The position numbers and the translations under genes are program-made. The notes beneath the pieces were generated by a model. That model had not been told where the DNA came from. It did no database searches and saw only the letters and a list, made by a program, of their open reading frames with translations. A stretch of DNA of 64,000 nt from Rummeliibacillus sp044763875 (lineage in GTDB: Bacteria; Bacillota; Bacilli; Bacillales_A; Planococcaceae): the NCBI RefSeq assembly GCF_044763875.1, contig NZ_JBIWGZ010000001.1, positions 186,001-250,000 of the forward strand, in the 5' to 3' direction. Each line of letters opens with the position of its first letter. The first letter of the stretch is position 1. Shown here one piece after another: positions 34,165 through 43,399 of the stretch.

Positions 34165-34271
34165 GTTCAACTAACACTCAAAACGGAAGAAGGAGAGCCC
34201 TCCTGGAGTATTAGTTGAACATTATATGAAGGGGTGTCAAACAGTTTCTTGAGATACATATTTGACACGCC
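34165..34271. repeat. Two consecutive inverted repeats without a gene
   Basis: GTTCAACTAACACTC (34165-34179) pairs with 34206-34220 (one wobble), with GGAGAGCCCTCC in the loop. A second pair, GGTGTCAAA near 34233 with TTTGACAC(GCC) near 34261-34271, follows. No T-run, no ORF. Confidence 0.5.
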
Positions 34272-34279
34272 ACGAAGTA

Positions 34280-35113
34280 TTAATGGATTGCTGAGAGTTC
34301 ATTTAAAGTCTTACCGTTATATGTTTGTTTGATCAAACCAACTTTGGGAGCATAGTATGAATAGTTTTTGCCATTACCCTCTTTGACGACAACGACGTTA
34401 TTGAATGTACCCGCTTTTGTTTTGACCATTTTATTTGTATCAACTATTTTTAAAGTTTGACCATCAAGGCCTTTCCAAGAACTGTTTAGTTTTACGGGAT
34501 ATTTAATTGCTAAAGATGCGATTCCAATATCCTTATATCCAGAGTAAAGGCCTTTTGAAGTTTCGTACTCCATTCTTCCATTTGCATCAGGTTCAGAATT
34601 GAAATACCAAAAATTAGTTAATGTTTTATTAGCAGAATAAAGCTTTTTGAATGTTGCTTTGGAATAAGATTTAAAGCCAGAGCCATTATTTTCTGGGGAA
34701 TAATATGAATATGTTTTTTTTGTGTTCATTGCATAGTGATTTTTTGTATTAGCTTTTGCACTATATAAATATTTTGATTGGATATAACCGGTATCAAATT
34801 GTAATGAAACCTTTGACCAGCCATTGTTATAATTTTTTAAGACAACTACACCTTGGTCATTTTTTATAGAATCCATCACATTACTTTTTGTAGAAGCTTT
34901 TTCATATATTTTAATTGTTTTATTAGTACGAATTAATTTGAATGATTTAATAGATGCTGTTTTATATGTAGAAGTAGATTCACTTTTAGATGCTTTAGTA
35001 ATATTTGTAACATTCGATACAGCTGCTGATTCTGTTGGCAATAGTAAAGAAGAAACTGTCCCAAAAGTTAGAGTAGCGATCAAAGTTATTGAAATAATGG
35101 ATTTATTTTTCAT
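34280..35113 (-). CDS. Secreted protein with SH3-like domain
   Basis: 277 residues. A signal peptide (KNKSIISITLIATLTFGTVS, cleavage near AESAAV) is followed by a Ser/Thr-rich linker. A bacterial SH3 domain lies at about residues 58-120 (IKIYEKASTKSNVMDSIKND, then GWSKVSLQFDTGYIQSKYLY). The C-terminal 150 residues are Tyr/Asn/Lys-rich and beta-like (TKAGTFNNVVVVKEGNGKNY). It may bind the cell wall. ATG 35113 follows AAGGAGGAATTACTG. The function of the C-terminal part is unknown. Confidence 0.75.
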   Translation of the reverse strand: MKNKSIISITLIATLTFGTVSSLLLPTESAAVSNVTNITKASKSESTSTYKTASIKSFKLIRTNKTIKIYEKASTKSNVMDSIKNDQGVVVLKNYNNGWSKVSLQFDTGYIQSKYLYSAKANTKNHYAMNTKKTYSYYSPENNGSGFKSYSKATFKKLYSANKTLTNFWYFNSEPDANGRMEYETSKGLYSGYKDIGIASLAIKYPVKLNSSWKGLDGQTLKIVDTNKMVKTKAGTFNNVVVVKEGNGKNYSYYAPKVGLIKQTYNGKTLNELSAIH

Positions 35114-35328
35114 CAGTAATTCCTCCTTGAATAAAATATATATTACAATTGTTACAAAAGGCAAGTAATAATTGTAATAATTTAAAAATGATTATTTAGA
35201 AGTATCCTTGTATAGCACATAGGTTTTAATAGAAAAATATTAACTAAGTTAAAAGTATCAAATTAGGGATTTGATTCATTTTTAGTCATATTAATAGACT
35301 AGAAAGCATAGGTGGGGGAGATAAAGGA

Positions 35329-35350
35329 AGTCGTAGAAAATTCTACGACT
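35329..35350 (-). terminator. Weak terminator of the EamA gene
   Basis: AGTCGTAG pairs with CTACGACT around AAAATT. The minus-strand tail TTCCTTTAT is only moderately T-rich. Confidence 0.45.
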
Positions 35351-35372
35351 GTATAAATAAAGATGTTATTTT

Positions 35373-36269
35373 TTAATATGCTTCAATAATTTTACGGCTT
35401 GTCCAATATACTCCTACCACAACGAAAAGTCCGATAATTACTTGTGAAGAGATTATTTTTTCACCGATGAAAATAACAGCGAAAACAGATGCGAATACTG
35501 GGATGAAGTTTAAGTATATGCCTGCACGGTTGGCACCCCATCGAACTACACCTGTATTCCAAGCAATAAATGCAACAATAGAAGCTAATATACCTGTATA
35601 AAGAATGGCAAATATTGAAGTAACTGACCAATGAATCAGCATAGAAGTTGAGAATGATTCATGGACATAAAACGGTAGTAGCATGATTATTCCTACGGCA
35701 ATCGAAACAAGAAATGTTGATTGTCCAGGAAGTTCTTTTGCATATTGCTTAATTAATAGTGAATAGATACTCCATAGAACAACTGCAAAGATGACAATCA
35801 AGTCACCTTTATTAAAAGTAAAATGCTGCAATGTTTTAAGCGATCCATTTGAAATAATGGTCATTACTCCAATAAATGAAATAGCTGTACCAATCATTTG
35901 ATTGCGGTTTAATTTTTCCTTAAGAAATATGAATGACAAGATGTAAATAATGACGGGTGTCACCATATTCATCAATGATGCATTAATAGAAGTAGTGTAA
36001 TGTAAAGCTATGTAAACAAGCGTATTAAAGCTGGCTACTCCAGTAAACCCTAATATTAAAACAATTATCCAATGTTTCTTAATTTGTGGCCAATCTCGTT
36101 TAAGTGCAGTATATGTAATCGGAAGAAGTACGATAAATGCAACACACCATCTAAGAAATGCTAATGTAAATGGCGGTAATTCATTTGCGACAGCACGCCC
36201 AATAACGAAATTTCCACCCCATAAAATTGTTGCTATTAATAACAGCACAACTGGAGGAATATTATTCAT
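35373..36269 (-). CDS. EamA-family (DMT) transporter
   Basis: 298 residues, ten hydrophobic segments in two EamA repeats. The N-terminus has ILWGGNFVIGRAVANELPPF then LRWCVAFIVLLP. The repeat ends are FIFLKEKLNRNQMIGTAISF and VIFIGEKIISSQVIIGLFVV. It is a presumed exporter of amino acids or metabolites; substrate unknown. It differs clearly from the other DMT protein at 15.6-16.5 kb. ATG follows GAGGTCTTTCG. Confidence 0.85.
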   Translation of the reverse strand: MNNIPPVVLLLIATILWGGNFVIGRAVANELPPFTLAFLRWCVAFIVLLPITYTALKRDWPQIKKHWIIVLILGFTGVASFNTLVYIALHYTTSINASLMNMVTPVIIYILSFIFLKEKLNRNQMIGTAISFIGVMTIISNGSLKTLQHFTFNKGDLIVIFAVVLWSIYSLLIKQYAKELPGQSTFLVSIAVGIIMLLPFYVHESFSTSMLIHWSVTSIFAILYTGILASIVAFIAWNTGVVRWGANRAGIYLNFIPVFASVFAVIFIGEKIISSQVIIGLFVVVGVYWTSRKIIEAY

Positions 36270-36366
36270 CGAAAGACCTCACTTTATAAAATAAATTATA
36301 TCCATCTGAATAACCTAGGTATCATTATATTAATTGAAAAAAAGAAACTACTAATTTTTCATATAT

Positions 36367-36945
36367 TTGAATCAATCTAATAATGCAAAGTTTATATAAA
36401 ATATACGCACATTTAATGATATTCAATTTAGTTCATTGTGAAGCGAAAGACGGAGAGTCAAAGCTTGAGCTGAAAGTCATGCAGGAACGTAGAAAAGGTA
36501 CTGAAAAAGTAAAATAGATTATAAATTATTATAAAAATCCTCTATTGCTATATTTATTGATGTGGAATTAGCGAAGACTCCTGCGGGAAAGCGAGACAGG
36601 TGAGACCCCGCAGTGAACTTAAGGAACGGAGTCTAAGAACGCCACGTCCTGTGGCAACGACTCCGTGACCAACATCCTGTTGCCCCGAGGAGGCTCAACG
36701 CTCGCCCGCGGAAAGCGAAGCTAATTCCACATCATGCAGAAAGCAGATTAATACTATTATTTTTGTATTAATTCACTTTTAAGTACATTAAACTAAGTCG
36801 ACGCAGACCTCACTAATGAGATTGAAGCCTAGCCCATGGATAGGGCCGTCTGTAGCGGAACATCCAATTCTGAATATGGACAACCTAATGCGTTGAGATG
36901 TTCGTATTTAAAAACCGAAAATGGATTTATGATATTGATTCTTTC
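36367..36945. repeat. Intergenic repeat copy B, interrupted by a nested hairpin repeat
   Basis: 36370-36450 and 36810-36945 match the two ends of the repeat at 28577-29005. Between them lies about 290 bp that includes a complete separate palindromic element (36559-36733). The right end (GAAAATGG...GATATTGATTC) in reverse complement resembles the left end of copy A (GAATCAtTATCATAA), giving terminal inverted repeats. Confidence 0.65.
36559..36733. repeat. Palindromic hairpin element (copy 1)
   Basis: GATGTGGAATTAGC (36559-36572) pairs perfectly with 36720-36733. Inside, CTGCGGG pairs with CCCGC, and the core 36627-36665 has CGGAGTC/GACTCCG around GCCAC-GTCCT-GTGGC, followed by CAACA-TCC-TGTTG. 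GAGACCCCGCAG and GGAGGCTCA are shared with the copies at 51.4 and 63.9 kb. Confidence 0.75.
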
Positions 36946-36957
36946 AGATAATTTTCA

Positions 36958-37863
36958 CTAAATCCCTAAAAAATACATCACAACAGGGATACTGAAAATA
37001 CTGATAATCGTTGTGATAAATGTTGTAAATGATACTAAATCTGGTTCTGTATCAAATTGCAAGGCTAGCATTGTCGTATTTGCTGCTGCTGGCATTGCTG
37101 CTTGAATAATTAAAACGGATTTTATCAAATCACTTACAGGCATAAACCACAAAATTGCGGTTGCAACAAGTGGAGATACAATGATACGAAGAAAGCTAAC
37201 TGATGTAACAAAACGGTATTTAACACGTGTTTTCTTAATGGAAGCGAGTTGCATACCTAATACAAGCATGACAACAGGAATAGAGGCATCAGCAATTAAA
37301 TCCACGCCATTCATTACTGACTTTGAAATATTTACATGAAACAGTTGTAGCAAAATCCCGATTATACAAGCATATAAAACAGGCATTCTATAAACGTTAC
37401 GAAGTGCTTGTTTGATAGAAGCTTGTCCTTTCCCGCCAATTGCTGCAAAGAAAATGCCAAGAGAATTCATTAATAATGAATGTAAAACCATGATAATAAC
37501 AGCTATATGAAATCCTGGAGAACCTAATGCGAACATTACGACAGGTGCACCGTAATTTCCGCTATTCATAAAGACAGCACCAAGCATCATAGCTGAAATT
37601 TCAGATCGTTCTGCTTTAAGAAAATAAGCCCAAATCCATGTGAGTATGAACAATACAATGACTAACAAAATTGCAAATATACATATGTATAAATAATCCA
37701 TTGTCAATGCAGTTGTATAAAATGTACGAAAAGCTAAAAAAGGCGACATTAAATACAACGAAACGGTAGATATGGTTTTAATATCAAAACCGATGATCTT
37801 TTGCCCGATATAACCAATAAGGAAAACAATTAATACCGGTAAAATAATTAAAAATAAATCCAC
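36958..37863 (-). CDS. AEC-family transporter (auxin efflux carrier type)
   Basis: 301 residues with about ten hydrophobic segments. Features of the AEC family are the early FLIGYIGQK, GNYGAPVVMFALGSPGF in the middle (broken helix) and IIQAAMPAAANTTMLALQFD near the end. Members export or exchange organic acids such as malate. GTG 37863 is favoured, as AGAGG lies 8 bases upstream; GTG 37872 overlaps that site. Its 3' end runs into the repeat region with no obvious terminator. Confidence 0.8.
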   Translation of the reverse strand: MDLFLIILPVLIVFLIGYIGQKIIGFDIKTISTVSLYLMSPFLAFRTFYTTALTMDYLYICIFAILLVIVLFILTWIWAYFLKAERSEISAMMLGAVFMNSGNYGAPVVMFALGSPGFHIAVIIMVLHSLLMNSLGIFFAAIGGKGQASIKQALRNVYRMPVLYACIIGILLQLFHVNISKSVMNGVDLIADASIPVVMLVLGMQLASIKKTRVKYRFVTSVSFLRIIVSPLVATAILWFMPVSDLIKSVLIIQAAMPAAANTTMLALQFDTEPDLVSFTTFITTIISIFSIPVVMYFLGI

Positions 37864-37989
37864 TGATTTCACCTCTTACTAGTTTTACCTCTCTTATTAT
37901 TTCGTGCTCCCAAAGAATGGCAAGATTTATTGTAAGAAAAATGTATAATTATTAGCCAACTTGAGAATTTTTATACTAGAATTAAAATT

Positions 37990-38019
37990 GGGGTACATAA
38001 CAAAAAGATATGTACCCTG
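37990..38019 (-). terminator. Terminator of msrA
   Basis: GGGTACATA (37991-37999) pairs with TATGTACCC (38009-38017). The minus-strand tail is CAATTTTAAT. Confidence 0.55.
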
Positions 38020-38065
38020 AGATGAATCCTATTTAAAACTAGAGCGTCTTTACATAAGAATGTGA

Positions 38066-38593
38066 TTACCAATTATCTTGTAGAAACTCATCGCGACCAG
38101 ATGCAGCACGATCCTTTTTATAATGTTCAGAATTCTTTTTGTAAAAATCTTGATGATAATCTTCCGCTTGATAAAAGGTTTCAGCAGCTCTAATCTCAGT
38201 TACGATAGGTTTCTTGAACCGACCGCTATTCGCTAAATATAGTTTGGATTGTTCTGCTGATAATTTTTGTTGTTCTGAATGATAAAATATGGCAGCGCGA
38301 TAATTGCTTCCGCGATCTTGGAATTGACCTCCATCATCAGTAGGATCAATTTGTTGCCAGTAGACTTCTAATAATTTTTTATATGGGAAGATTTCTTCGT
38401 TAAAAATAATCTGGACGACCTCTAGATGCCCAGAGGAACCTTTTTTAACATCTTCATATGTAGGATTTTCTAAGTTGCCACCCATATAACCTGAAGTTAC
38501 ACTATGTATGCCATCCCATTCGACAAATGGTTTGACCATACACCAAAAGCATCCACCGGCAAAAGTAGCAGTTGAAAGAGTTGTTACTGTCAT
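38066..38593 (-). CDS. msrA: Peptide-methionine (S)-S-oxide reductase MsrA
   Basis: 175 residues, cytoplasmic. The active site is FAGGCFWCMV, with nucleophile Cys15 and an adjacent Cys18, followed by VTSGYMGG, HLEVVQIIFN and a QFQDRGSNYRAAIF segment. It repairs oxidised methionine S-sulfoxide in proteins. The usual partner msrB is not in the window. ATG 38593 lies after AGGAGGTCATATAA. Confidence 0.95.
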   Translation of the reverse strand: MTVTTLSTATFAGGCFWCMVKPFVEWDGIHSVTSGYMGGNLENPTYEDVKKGSSGHLEVVQIIFNEEIFPYKKLLEVYWQQIDPTDDGGQFQDRGSNYRAAIFYHSEQQKLSAEQSKLYLANSGRFKKPIVTEIRAAETFYQAEDYHQDFYKKNSEHYKKDRAASGRDEFLQDNW

Positions 38594-38716
38594 TTATATG
38601 ACCTCCTCAAGTCAAATTTGGTGTAAATATACTTGCGTAGAATAGTTTCTACATCTATTATGTAGTGTACATGATAACTTCCTAGAAAAAAAGAAGTAAT
38701 GAAAGGGGAATGTCAT

Positions 38717-39664
38717 ATGGACGAAAAGCGTCAAACACATGTCCGTAAGAAAAAAAGAAAATTAAGAAAAGGTCGTACTTTTTTAATCATAGTTATTCTA
38801 CTAGCTGTTGTTGCTGGTATTTACTCATATACACAATATAAAGCTGGCCTAAAACTAGCATCTAGTACTGGTATAGCAAAAAAAACAGAACAATTTAAAG
38901 GAGATACAAAAACGAAATCGAATGTTGAAAATATCCTATTATTAGGCGTTGATTCTCGTGGTGAAGCAAGATCTCGTACTGATTCCATGATATTAGTAAA
39001 TTGGAACAAAGATACTAATGATGTCAAAATGGTTTCCTTTATGCGTGACATCTATGCAAATATTCCTGGATATCAATCATATAAACTGAATACTGCTTAT
39101 TACTTAGGCGGTGTACAATTATTAAAAAATACTTTACAAAATACTTTTGATGTAGAAATTAATCATTATGCATTAATCGATTTTAAAAGCTTTGAATCAT
39201 TAGTGGATATCATTGCACCAAATGGTGTCAAAGTATATGTGGATCATGATATGTCTGAAAACATTGGCGTTAGTTTGAAAAAAGGTGAACAACGATTAAA
39301 CGGGAAAGAGCTTTTAGGATTTTCACGTTTCCGTCACGATAACCTGGGTGACTTTGGTCGTGTTGATCGACAACAAAAAGCATTAGAAGCTCTAAAAAAA
39401 GAAGCTCTTTCACCAGGCAATTTTAAAAACTACCCCAAATTATTAGGTGCTGTTAAAGGTTTTGTAGAAACGGATATTACAAACCAACAAGAATTATCTT
39501 TTATACTTCCTATTATTAAAGGTAATATTAAAATGGAACGATTAACGATACCTGTAGAACATAGTTATAGCTATGGCTATTATCCACAAGCGGGTTCAGT
39601 ACTTGAAATTAATGTTCAACAAAATCAACAAGCTTTAGATAAATTTCTTGGTTCCAATAAGTAA
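38717..39664 (+). CDS. LytR-CpsA-Psr (LCP) family cell-wall polymer ligase
   Basis: 315 residues: a basic cytoplasmic start (KKKRKLRKGR), one membrane helix (about 22-42), and an outer LCP domain. Key motifs are LLLGVDSRGEARSRTDSMI, MVSFMRDIYANIPG, YLGGVQLLKNTL and the arginine-rich FSRFRHDNLGDFGRVDRQQK. LCP enzymes transfer wall teichoic acid or related polymers from lipid carrier to peptidoglycan. AAAGGGGA selects ATG 38717; the frame is open from 38699. The next gene starts 77 bases downstream. Confidence 0.88.
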   Translation: MDEKRQTHVRKKKRKLRKGRTFLIIVILLAVVAGIYSYTQYKAGLKLASSTGIAKKTEQFKGDTKTKSNVENILLLGVDSRGEARSRTDSMILVNWNKDTNDVKMVSFMRDIYANIPGYQSYKLNTAYYLGGVQLLKNTLQNTFDVEINHYALIDFKSFESLVDIIAPNGVKVYVDHDMSENIGVSLKKGEQRLNGKELLGFSRFRHDNLGDFGRVDRQQKALEALKKEALSPGNFKNYPKLLGAVKGFVETDITNQQELSFILPIIKGNIKMERLTIPVEHSYSYGYYPQAGSVLEINVQQNQQALDKFLGSNK

Positions 39665-39741
39665 TATAAGAGTATAATGGTAAAAAGAAGATAGAGAGAA
39701 ATAATTTTTTTTGAAAGTGTAATAAAAGAGGGGGAAATTCA

Positions 39742-40944
39742 TTGCAACCAGAAAAACGATCATTTTTTGCAACGAGGTTTATCCAGTTTCTGGGTGGCAA
39801 AAATCTGTTGTATGGGTTAATTACATTACTATTATTAGGGGTCATCATTTTAATATATGATAAAATTTCCTTCATCTTTTATCCAATTGTCGTTTTTTTA
39901 AGAACTGTTGTTTTACCAGTAATATTAGCGATGATCCTGTATTATTTACTAAGACCGGTTTTACATTTATTGATGAAATTGAAAATCCCGAAAATCTGGG
40001 CGATCCTCATTATATATGTCGTAGGTATAGGTCTTATCTCTTTGTTTGTTACACTTGTATTTCCATTTTTAAAAGGTCAATTTATGAATTTGATACAAGA
40101 GTTTCCGACTTACTTTATGCAAGTTGTTCATTCAGTTCAAGACGTGATTGAGAGTTCAAGTTTTAGTGAAACATTAGCAAAATACAATTTTGATTTGAAT
40201 GAAGTGTTAAATAATATTTCAAATCAATTAAATGACACTGTAAAAGATGCAGCAAAAGAATTAGGATCTGGTTTAGCAACCGGTGTTACGGGCTTTATCT
40301 CAACTTTGACTGGGATTGTTTTGGCAATCGTTACAGTTCCATTTATCTTGTTTTATTTACTAAAGGATGGAGAAAAGTTACCAAAATATATACTGAAACT
40401 TCTTCCACCACGTATGCGTGAAGATACTGCACATGTATTTCATGAGGCAGATCACCAAATTAGTAGTTATATTCAAGGTCAAATATTAGTTGCATTTTGT
40501 ATTGGAGTCATGGTGACAATTGGTTTTTTAATCATCGGTTTAGATTATGCAGTTGTTTTAGGGGTCTTAGCGATGTTAACAAGTGTTGTGCCATATTTGG
40601 GTCCGATTATTGCGATAACACCAGCAGCTATTATTGCAGTTGTAAATGCTCCAATTATGTTGCTAAAATTAGCTGTAGTTTGGACGGTTGTCCAATTAGT
40701 AGAAGGTAAATTTATCTCACCACAAATCATGGGGAAATCACTCCACGTACATCCGATTACGATTATATTCGTATTACTTACAGCAGGCTCTCTCTTTGGT
40801 GTACCTGGTGTTGTTCTTGGAATCCCAGGATATGCAGTTTTAAAAGTATTTATAACACATCTATTTTATTTATTTAAAAAACGTTATAACAAATACACCG
40901 ATAATCCAGAATTAGAATATGAAATAAAAGATTGGAAAAAATAA
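39742..40944 (+). CDS. AI-2E family transporter
   Basis: 400 residues with about eight hydrophobic segments. It has the AI-2E family layout: paired N-terminal helices, a long outer amphipathic section (about 120-180), then PFILFYLLKDGEKLPKYILK, SYIQGQILVAFCIGVMVTIG and SPQIMGKSLHVHPITIIF. Members include sporulation and sodium-antiport proteins; autoinducer-2 export is only one proposed role. TTG 39742 follows GAGGGGG. Terminator follows. Confidence 0.85.
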   Translation: MQPEKRSFFATRFIQFLGGKNLLYGLITLLLLGVIILIYDKISFIFYPIVVFLRTVVLPVILAMILYYLLRPVLHLLMKLKIPKIWAILIIYVVGIGLISLFVTLVFPFLKGQFMNLIQEFPTYFMQVVHSVQDVIESSSFSETLAKYNFDLNEVLNNISNQLNDTVKDAAKELGSGLATGVTGFISTLTGIVLAIVTVPFILFYLLKDGEKLPKYILKLLPPRMREDTAHVFHEADHQISSYIQGQILVAFCIGVMVTIGFLIIGLDYAVVLGVLAMLTSVVPYLGPIIAITPAAIIAVVNAPIMLLKLAVVWTVVQLVEGKFISPQIMGKSLHVHPITIIFVLLTAGSLFGVPGVVLGIPGYAVLKVFITHLFYLFKKRYNKYTDNPELEYEIKDWKK

Positions 40945-40957
40945 ATCATAATGAAAA

Positions 40958-41004
40958 CAAAGACATTCTGTTGACGTTCAATCGTCTGCAGGGTGTCTTT
41001 TTTT
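40958..41004 (+). terminator. Terminator after the AI-2E-family gene
   Basis: AAAGACATTCTG pairs with CAGGGTGTCTTT (wobble pairs), followed by TTTTTTT. Confidence 0.85.
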
Positions 41005-41067
41005 ATGCTTGAATAATGAATAAGAATCCTATTTTGATAAAAAATTCAATAAATAATAAAAATACAA

Positions 41068-41096
41068 TTGACTTTATAAATATTCAGAAATATAAT
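41068..41096 (+). promoter_or_regulatory. SigA promoter of the arg operon
   Basis: TTGACT (41068-41073), 17-base spacer, TATAAT (41091-41096). AT-rich half-site-like stretches (AATTCAATAAATAAT upstream, ATAAATATTCAG in the spacer) resemble arginine-repressor boxes, so ArgR/AhrC control is plausible. Confidence 0.7.
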
Positions 41097-41125
41097 AGTT
41101 ACATCATAAACAAGAGGTGAGAGCA

Positions 41126-42160
41126 ATGCAGGTTGGTATAATTGGAGCTACAGGGTATGGAGGTTTAGAATTATTAAGGTTTTTGTATAATCATTCAGAA
41201 GTTGAAAACATCCATCTATTTTCTTCTTCAGAAGATGGGGTGAAATTTTCGAATAAATATACACATCTACGAAAAATTATAGACCAACCATTACAAAAAA
41301 TTATACCTGAAGCATTGCAAAAACTAGATGTTATCTTTACAAGTACACCATCTGGCGTATCAAGCAAACTAATTCCAGAAATTTTGACGGAGAAAGTAAA
41401 AGTGATTGATCTTTCTGGTGACTTCCGCATTAAAGATGCAGAAGATTATGAAAACTGGTATGAATTATTACCAGCACCACAAAAATTACTGGATCAAAGT
41501 GTATATGGATTAACAGAATGGAATGGAAAAGAAATTCGAAAAGCCAATCTGATCGCAAATCCTGGTTGTTATCCAACAGCTGTTTTATTGTCGCTTCTTC
41601 CGCTATTGCATGATCAACTAGTAGATTCAGAGAATTTAATTATCGATGCGAAAAGTGGAATTAGCGGAGCGGGTAATAAACCGAATGCAAATAATCAATT
41701 TTGTGAAACAAATGATAATACATCAATTTATAAAATTAATAAACATCAACATATTCCAGAAATTGAGCAGGCAATCTCAATGTTCGCACATTCAGATCAT
41801 CCGATAACCTTCTCAACACATTTGGTTCCAATGAATCGAGGAATTATGGCTACTAGTTATGCAAAATTACAACAAGGTGTAACAAAAAGCGATCTACTAA
41901 ATAGTCTTCATAGTAAGTATGATCATCATCAATTTATTCGAATTATTGGCGATGCAACAAAAGTTAGTACGACTCAAGTTCGTGGAACAAATTATTGTGA
42001 TATTCATATAAATGTAGACGAACGAACAGGTCGTGCCACAATTATTTCGGTGATTGATAATTTAGTTAAAGGTGCAGCTGGCCAAGCAATTCAAAATATG
42101 AATTTAATGTTTGGACTAGAAGAATCACAAGGATTAACACAAATCCCAATTTGGATTTAA
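41126..42160 (+). CDS. argC: N-acetyl-gamma-glutamyl-phosphate reductase ArgC
   Basis: 344 residues. NADPH-binding GIIGATGYGGLELLRFL at the N-terminus, catalytic Cys148 in NPGCYPTAVLLSLLP, and HQHIPEIEQ / TLVPMNRGI-type C-terminal motifs. It catalyses the third step of arginine synthesis. AAGAGGTGAG selects ATG 41126 over GTG 41117. First gene of the argCJBD operon, with a near-consensus promoter just upstream. Confidence 0.95.
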   Translation: MQVGIIGATGYGGLELLRFLYNHSEVENIHLFSSSEDGVKFSNKYTHLRKIIDQPLQKIIPEALQKLDVIFTSTPSGVSSKLIPEILTEKVKVIDLSGDFRIKDAEDYENWYELLPAPQKLLDQSVYGLTEWNGKEIRKANLIANPGCYPTAVLLSLLPLLHDQLVDSENLIIDAKSGISGAGNKPNANNQFCETNDNTSIYKINKHQHIPEIEQAISMFAHSDHPITFSTHLVPMNRGIMATSYAKLQQGVTKSDLLNSLHSKYDHHQFIRIIGDATKVSTTQVRGTNYCDIHINVDERTGRATIISVIDNLVKGAAGQAIQNMNLMFGLEESQGLTQIPIWI

Positions 42161-42172
42161 GGAGCGAAGAAT

Positions 42173-43399
42173 ATGACTTTAATGACAGAAAACCTAAAGA
42201 GAAGTGCAAGCCTTAATATCATTTCACCAAAAGGATTTAAAGCAGCGGGAATCCATTGTGGTGTAAAACATAAAAAGAAAGACTTAGCGATTTTAGTGAG
42301 CGATGTGCCAGCAAATGTAGCAGGTGTGTTCACTACAAACGTGATCAAAGCAGCGCCATTATTATTATCCAAAGAAGTGGTGCACAACACGGGTAAAATG
42401 CAAGCGATCATCGTCAACTCAGGAAATGCCAATGCATGTACAGGGAAACAAGGTGTAGAAGATGCTTATACAATGCAGAAATTAACTGCAGAAAAATTGG
42501 GGATTTCTTCAAACTTGGTAGGTGTTTGTTCAACTGGTGTTATCGGTGAATTAATGCCAATGGATACAGTTAAAGCAGGAATAGCTAATATCGAAGCAGG
42601 CTCTCAATTAGAAGATGCTCTAGATTTTTCACAGGCCATTCTTACTACAGATACAGCAACAAAGCACACAGCTTATTCGATAAAAATTGATGGCAAAGAA
42701 GTGATCTTAGGTGGAGTTGCAAAAGGGTCTGGCATGATTAAACCGAATATGGCAACTATGCTAGCATACGTTACAACAGATGCGAATATCAGTCATGAAA
42801 CATTACAAGGATTACTTTTAGACACGACAGAAAAAACATTTAATGCGATTACAGTTGATGGTGATACGTCTACTAATGATACTGTACTTGTTCTTGCAAA
42901 CGGTTTGGCTGGAAACAATGAGTTAACACCTGCTCATCCTGAATGGAATGTTTTCACTGAAGCATTTAATGCAGTTTGTGAAGATTTGTCTAAAATGATT
43001 GCAAAAGATGGGGAAGGTGCTACAAAACTAATCGAAGTCACTGTTACAGGCGGAAAAACAGATTTAGAAGCATTGCAAATTGCAAAAACGGTGGTCGGGT
43101 CATCCTTAGTAAAAACAGCAGTGTTTGGCTGTGATGCGAACTGGGGAAGAGTCATTTGTGCTGTAGGATACAGTGGTATGATAGTTAATCCTGAAACTAT
43201 CACCATCCAAATCGGTTCAACTACTGTTGTAGAATTCGGTGAACCAATTCAGTTTTCAGAGGTAGAGTTAAAGGAATATCTAAAACAAAATGAAGTGAAA
43301 ATTGCTGTAGATATGGGAATTGGTGAAGGAAAAGGAACAGCATGGGGGTGCGATTTAACATATGACTATGTACAAATCAATGCCACATATAGATCCTAA
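42173..43399 (+). CDS. argJ: Bifunctional ornithine acetyltransferase / N-acetylglutamate synthase ArgJ
   Basis: 408 residues. The autocleavage and nucleophile site is KPNMATMLAYV, with Thr195 becoming the new N-terminus of the beta chain. Other family motifs are VNSGNANACTGKQG, GVCSTGVIGE, AVDGDTSTNDT-like ITVDGDTSTNDT and CDANWGRVICA. It recycles acetyl groups from N-acetylornithine to glutamate. AAGGAGCG sits 8-13 bases before ATG. It starts 12 bases after argC and overlaps argB at its 3' end. Confidence 0.95.
   Translation: MTLMTENLKRSASLNIISPKGFKAAGIHCGVKHKKKDLAILVSDVPANVAGVFTTNVIKAAPLLLSKEVVHNTGKMQAIIVNSGNANACTGKQGVEDAYTMQKLTAEKLGISSNLVGVCSTGVIGELMPMDTVKAGIANIEAGSQLEDALDFSQAILTTDTATKHTAYSIKIDGKEVILGGVAKGSGMIKPNMATMLAYVTTDANISHETLQGLLLDTTEKTFNAITVDGDTSTNDTVLVLANGLAGNNELTPAHPEWNVFTEAFNAVCEDLSKMIAKDGEGATKLIEVTVTGGKTDLEALQIAKTVVGSSLVKTAVFGCDANWGRVICAVGYSGMIVNPETITIQIGSTTVVEFGEPIQFSEVELKEYLKQNEVKIAVDMGIGEGKGTAWGCDLTYDYVQINATYRS

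Noticed and set aside
36559..36733. CRISPR-like repeat
   Set aside because: There is a single palindromic unit, with no regularly spaced repeats or spacers.
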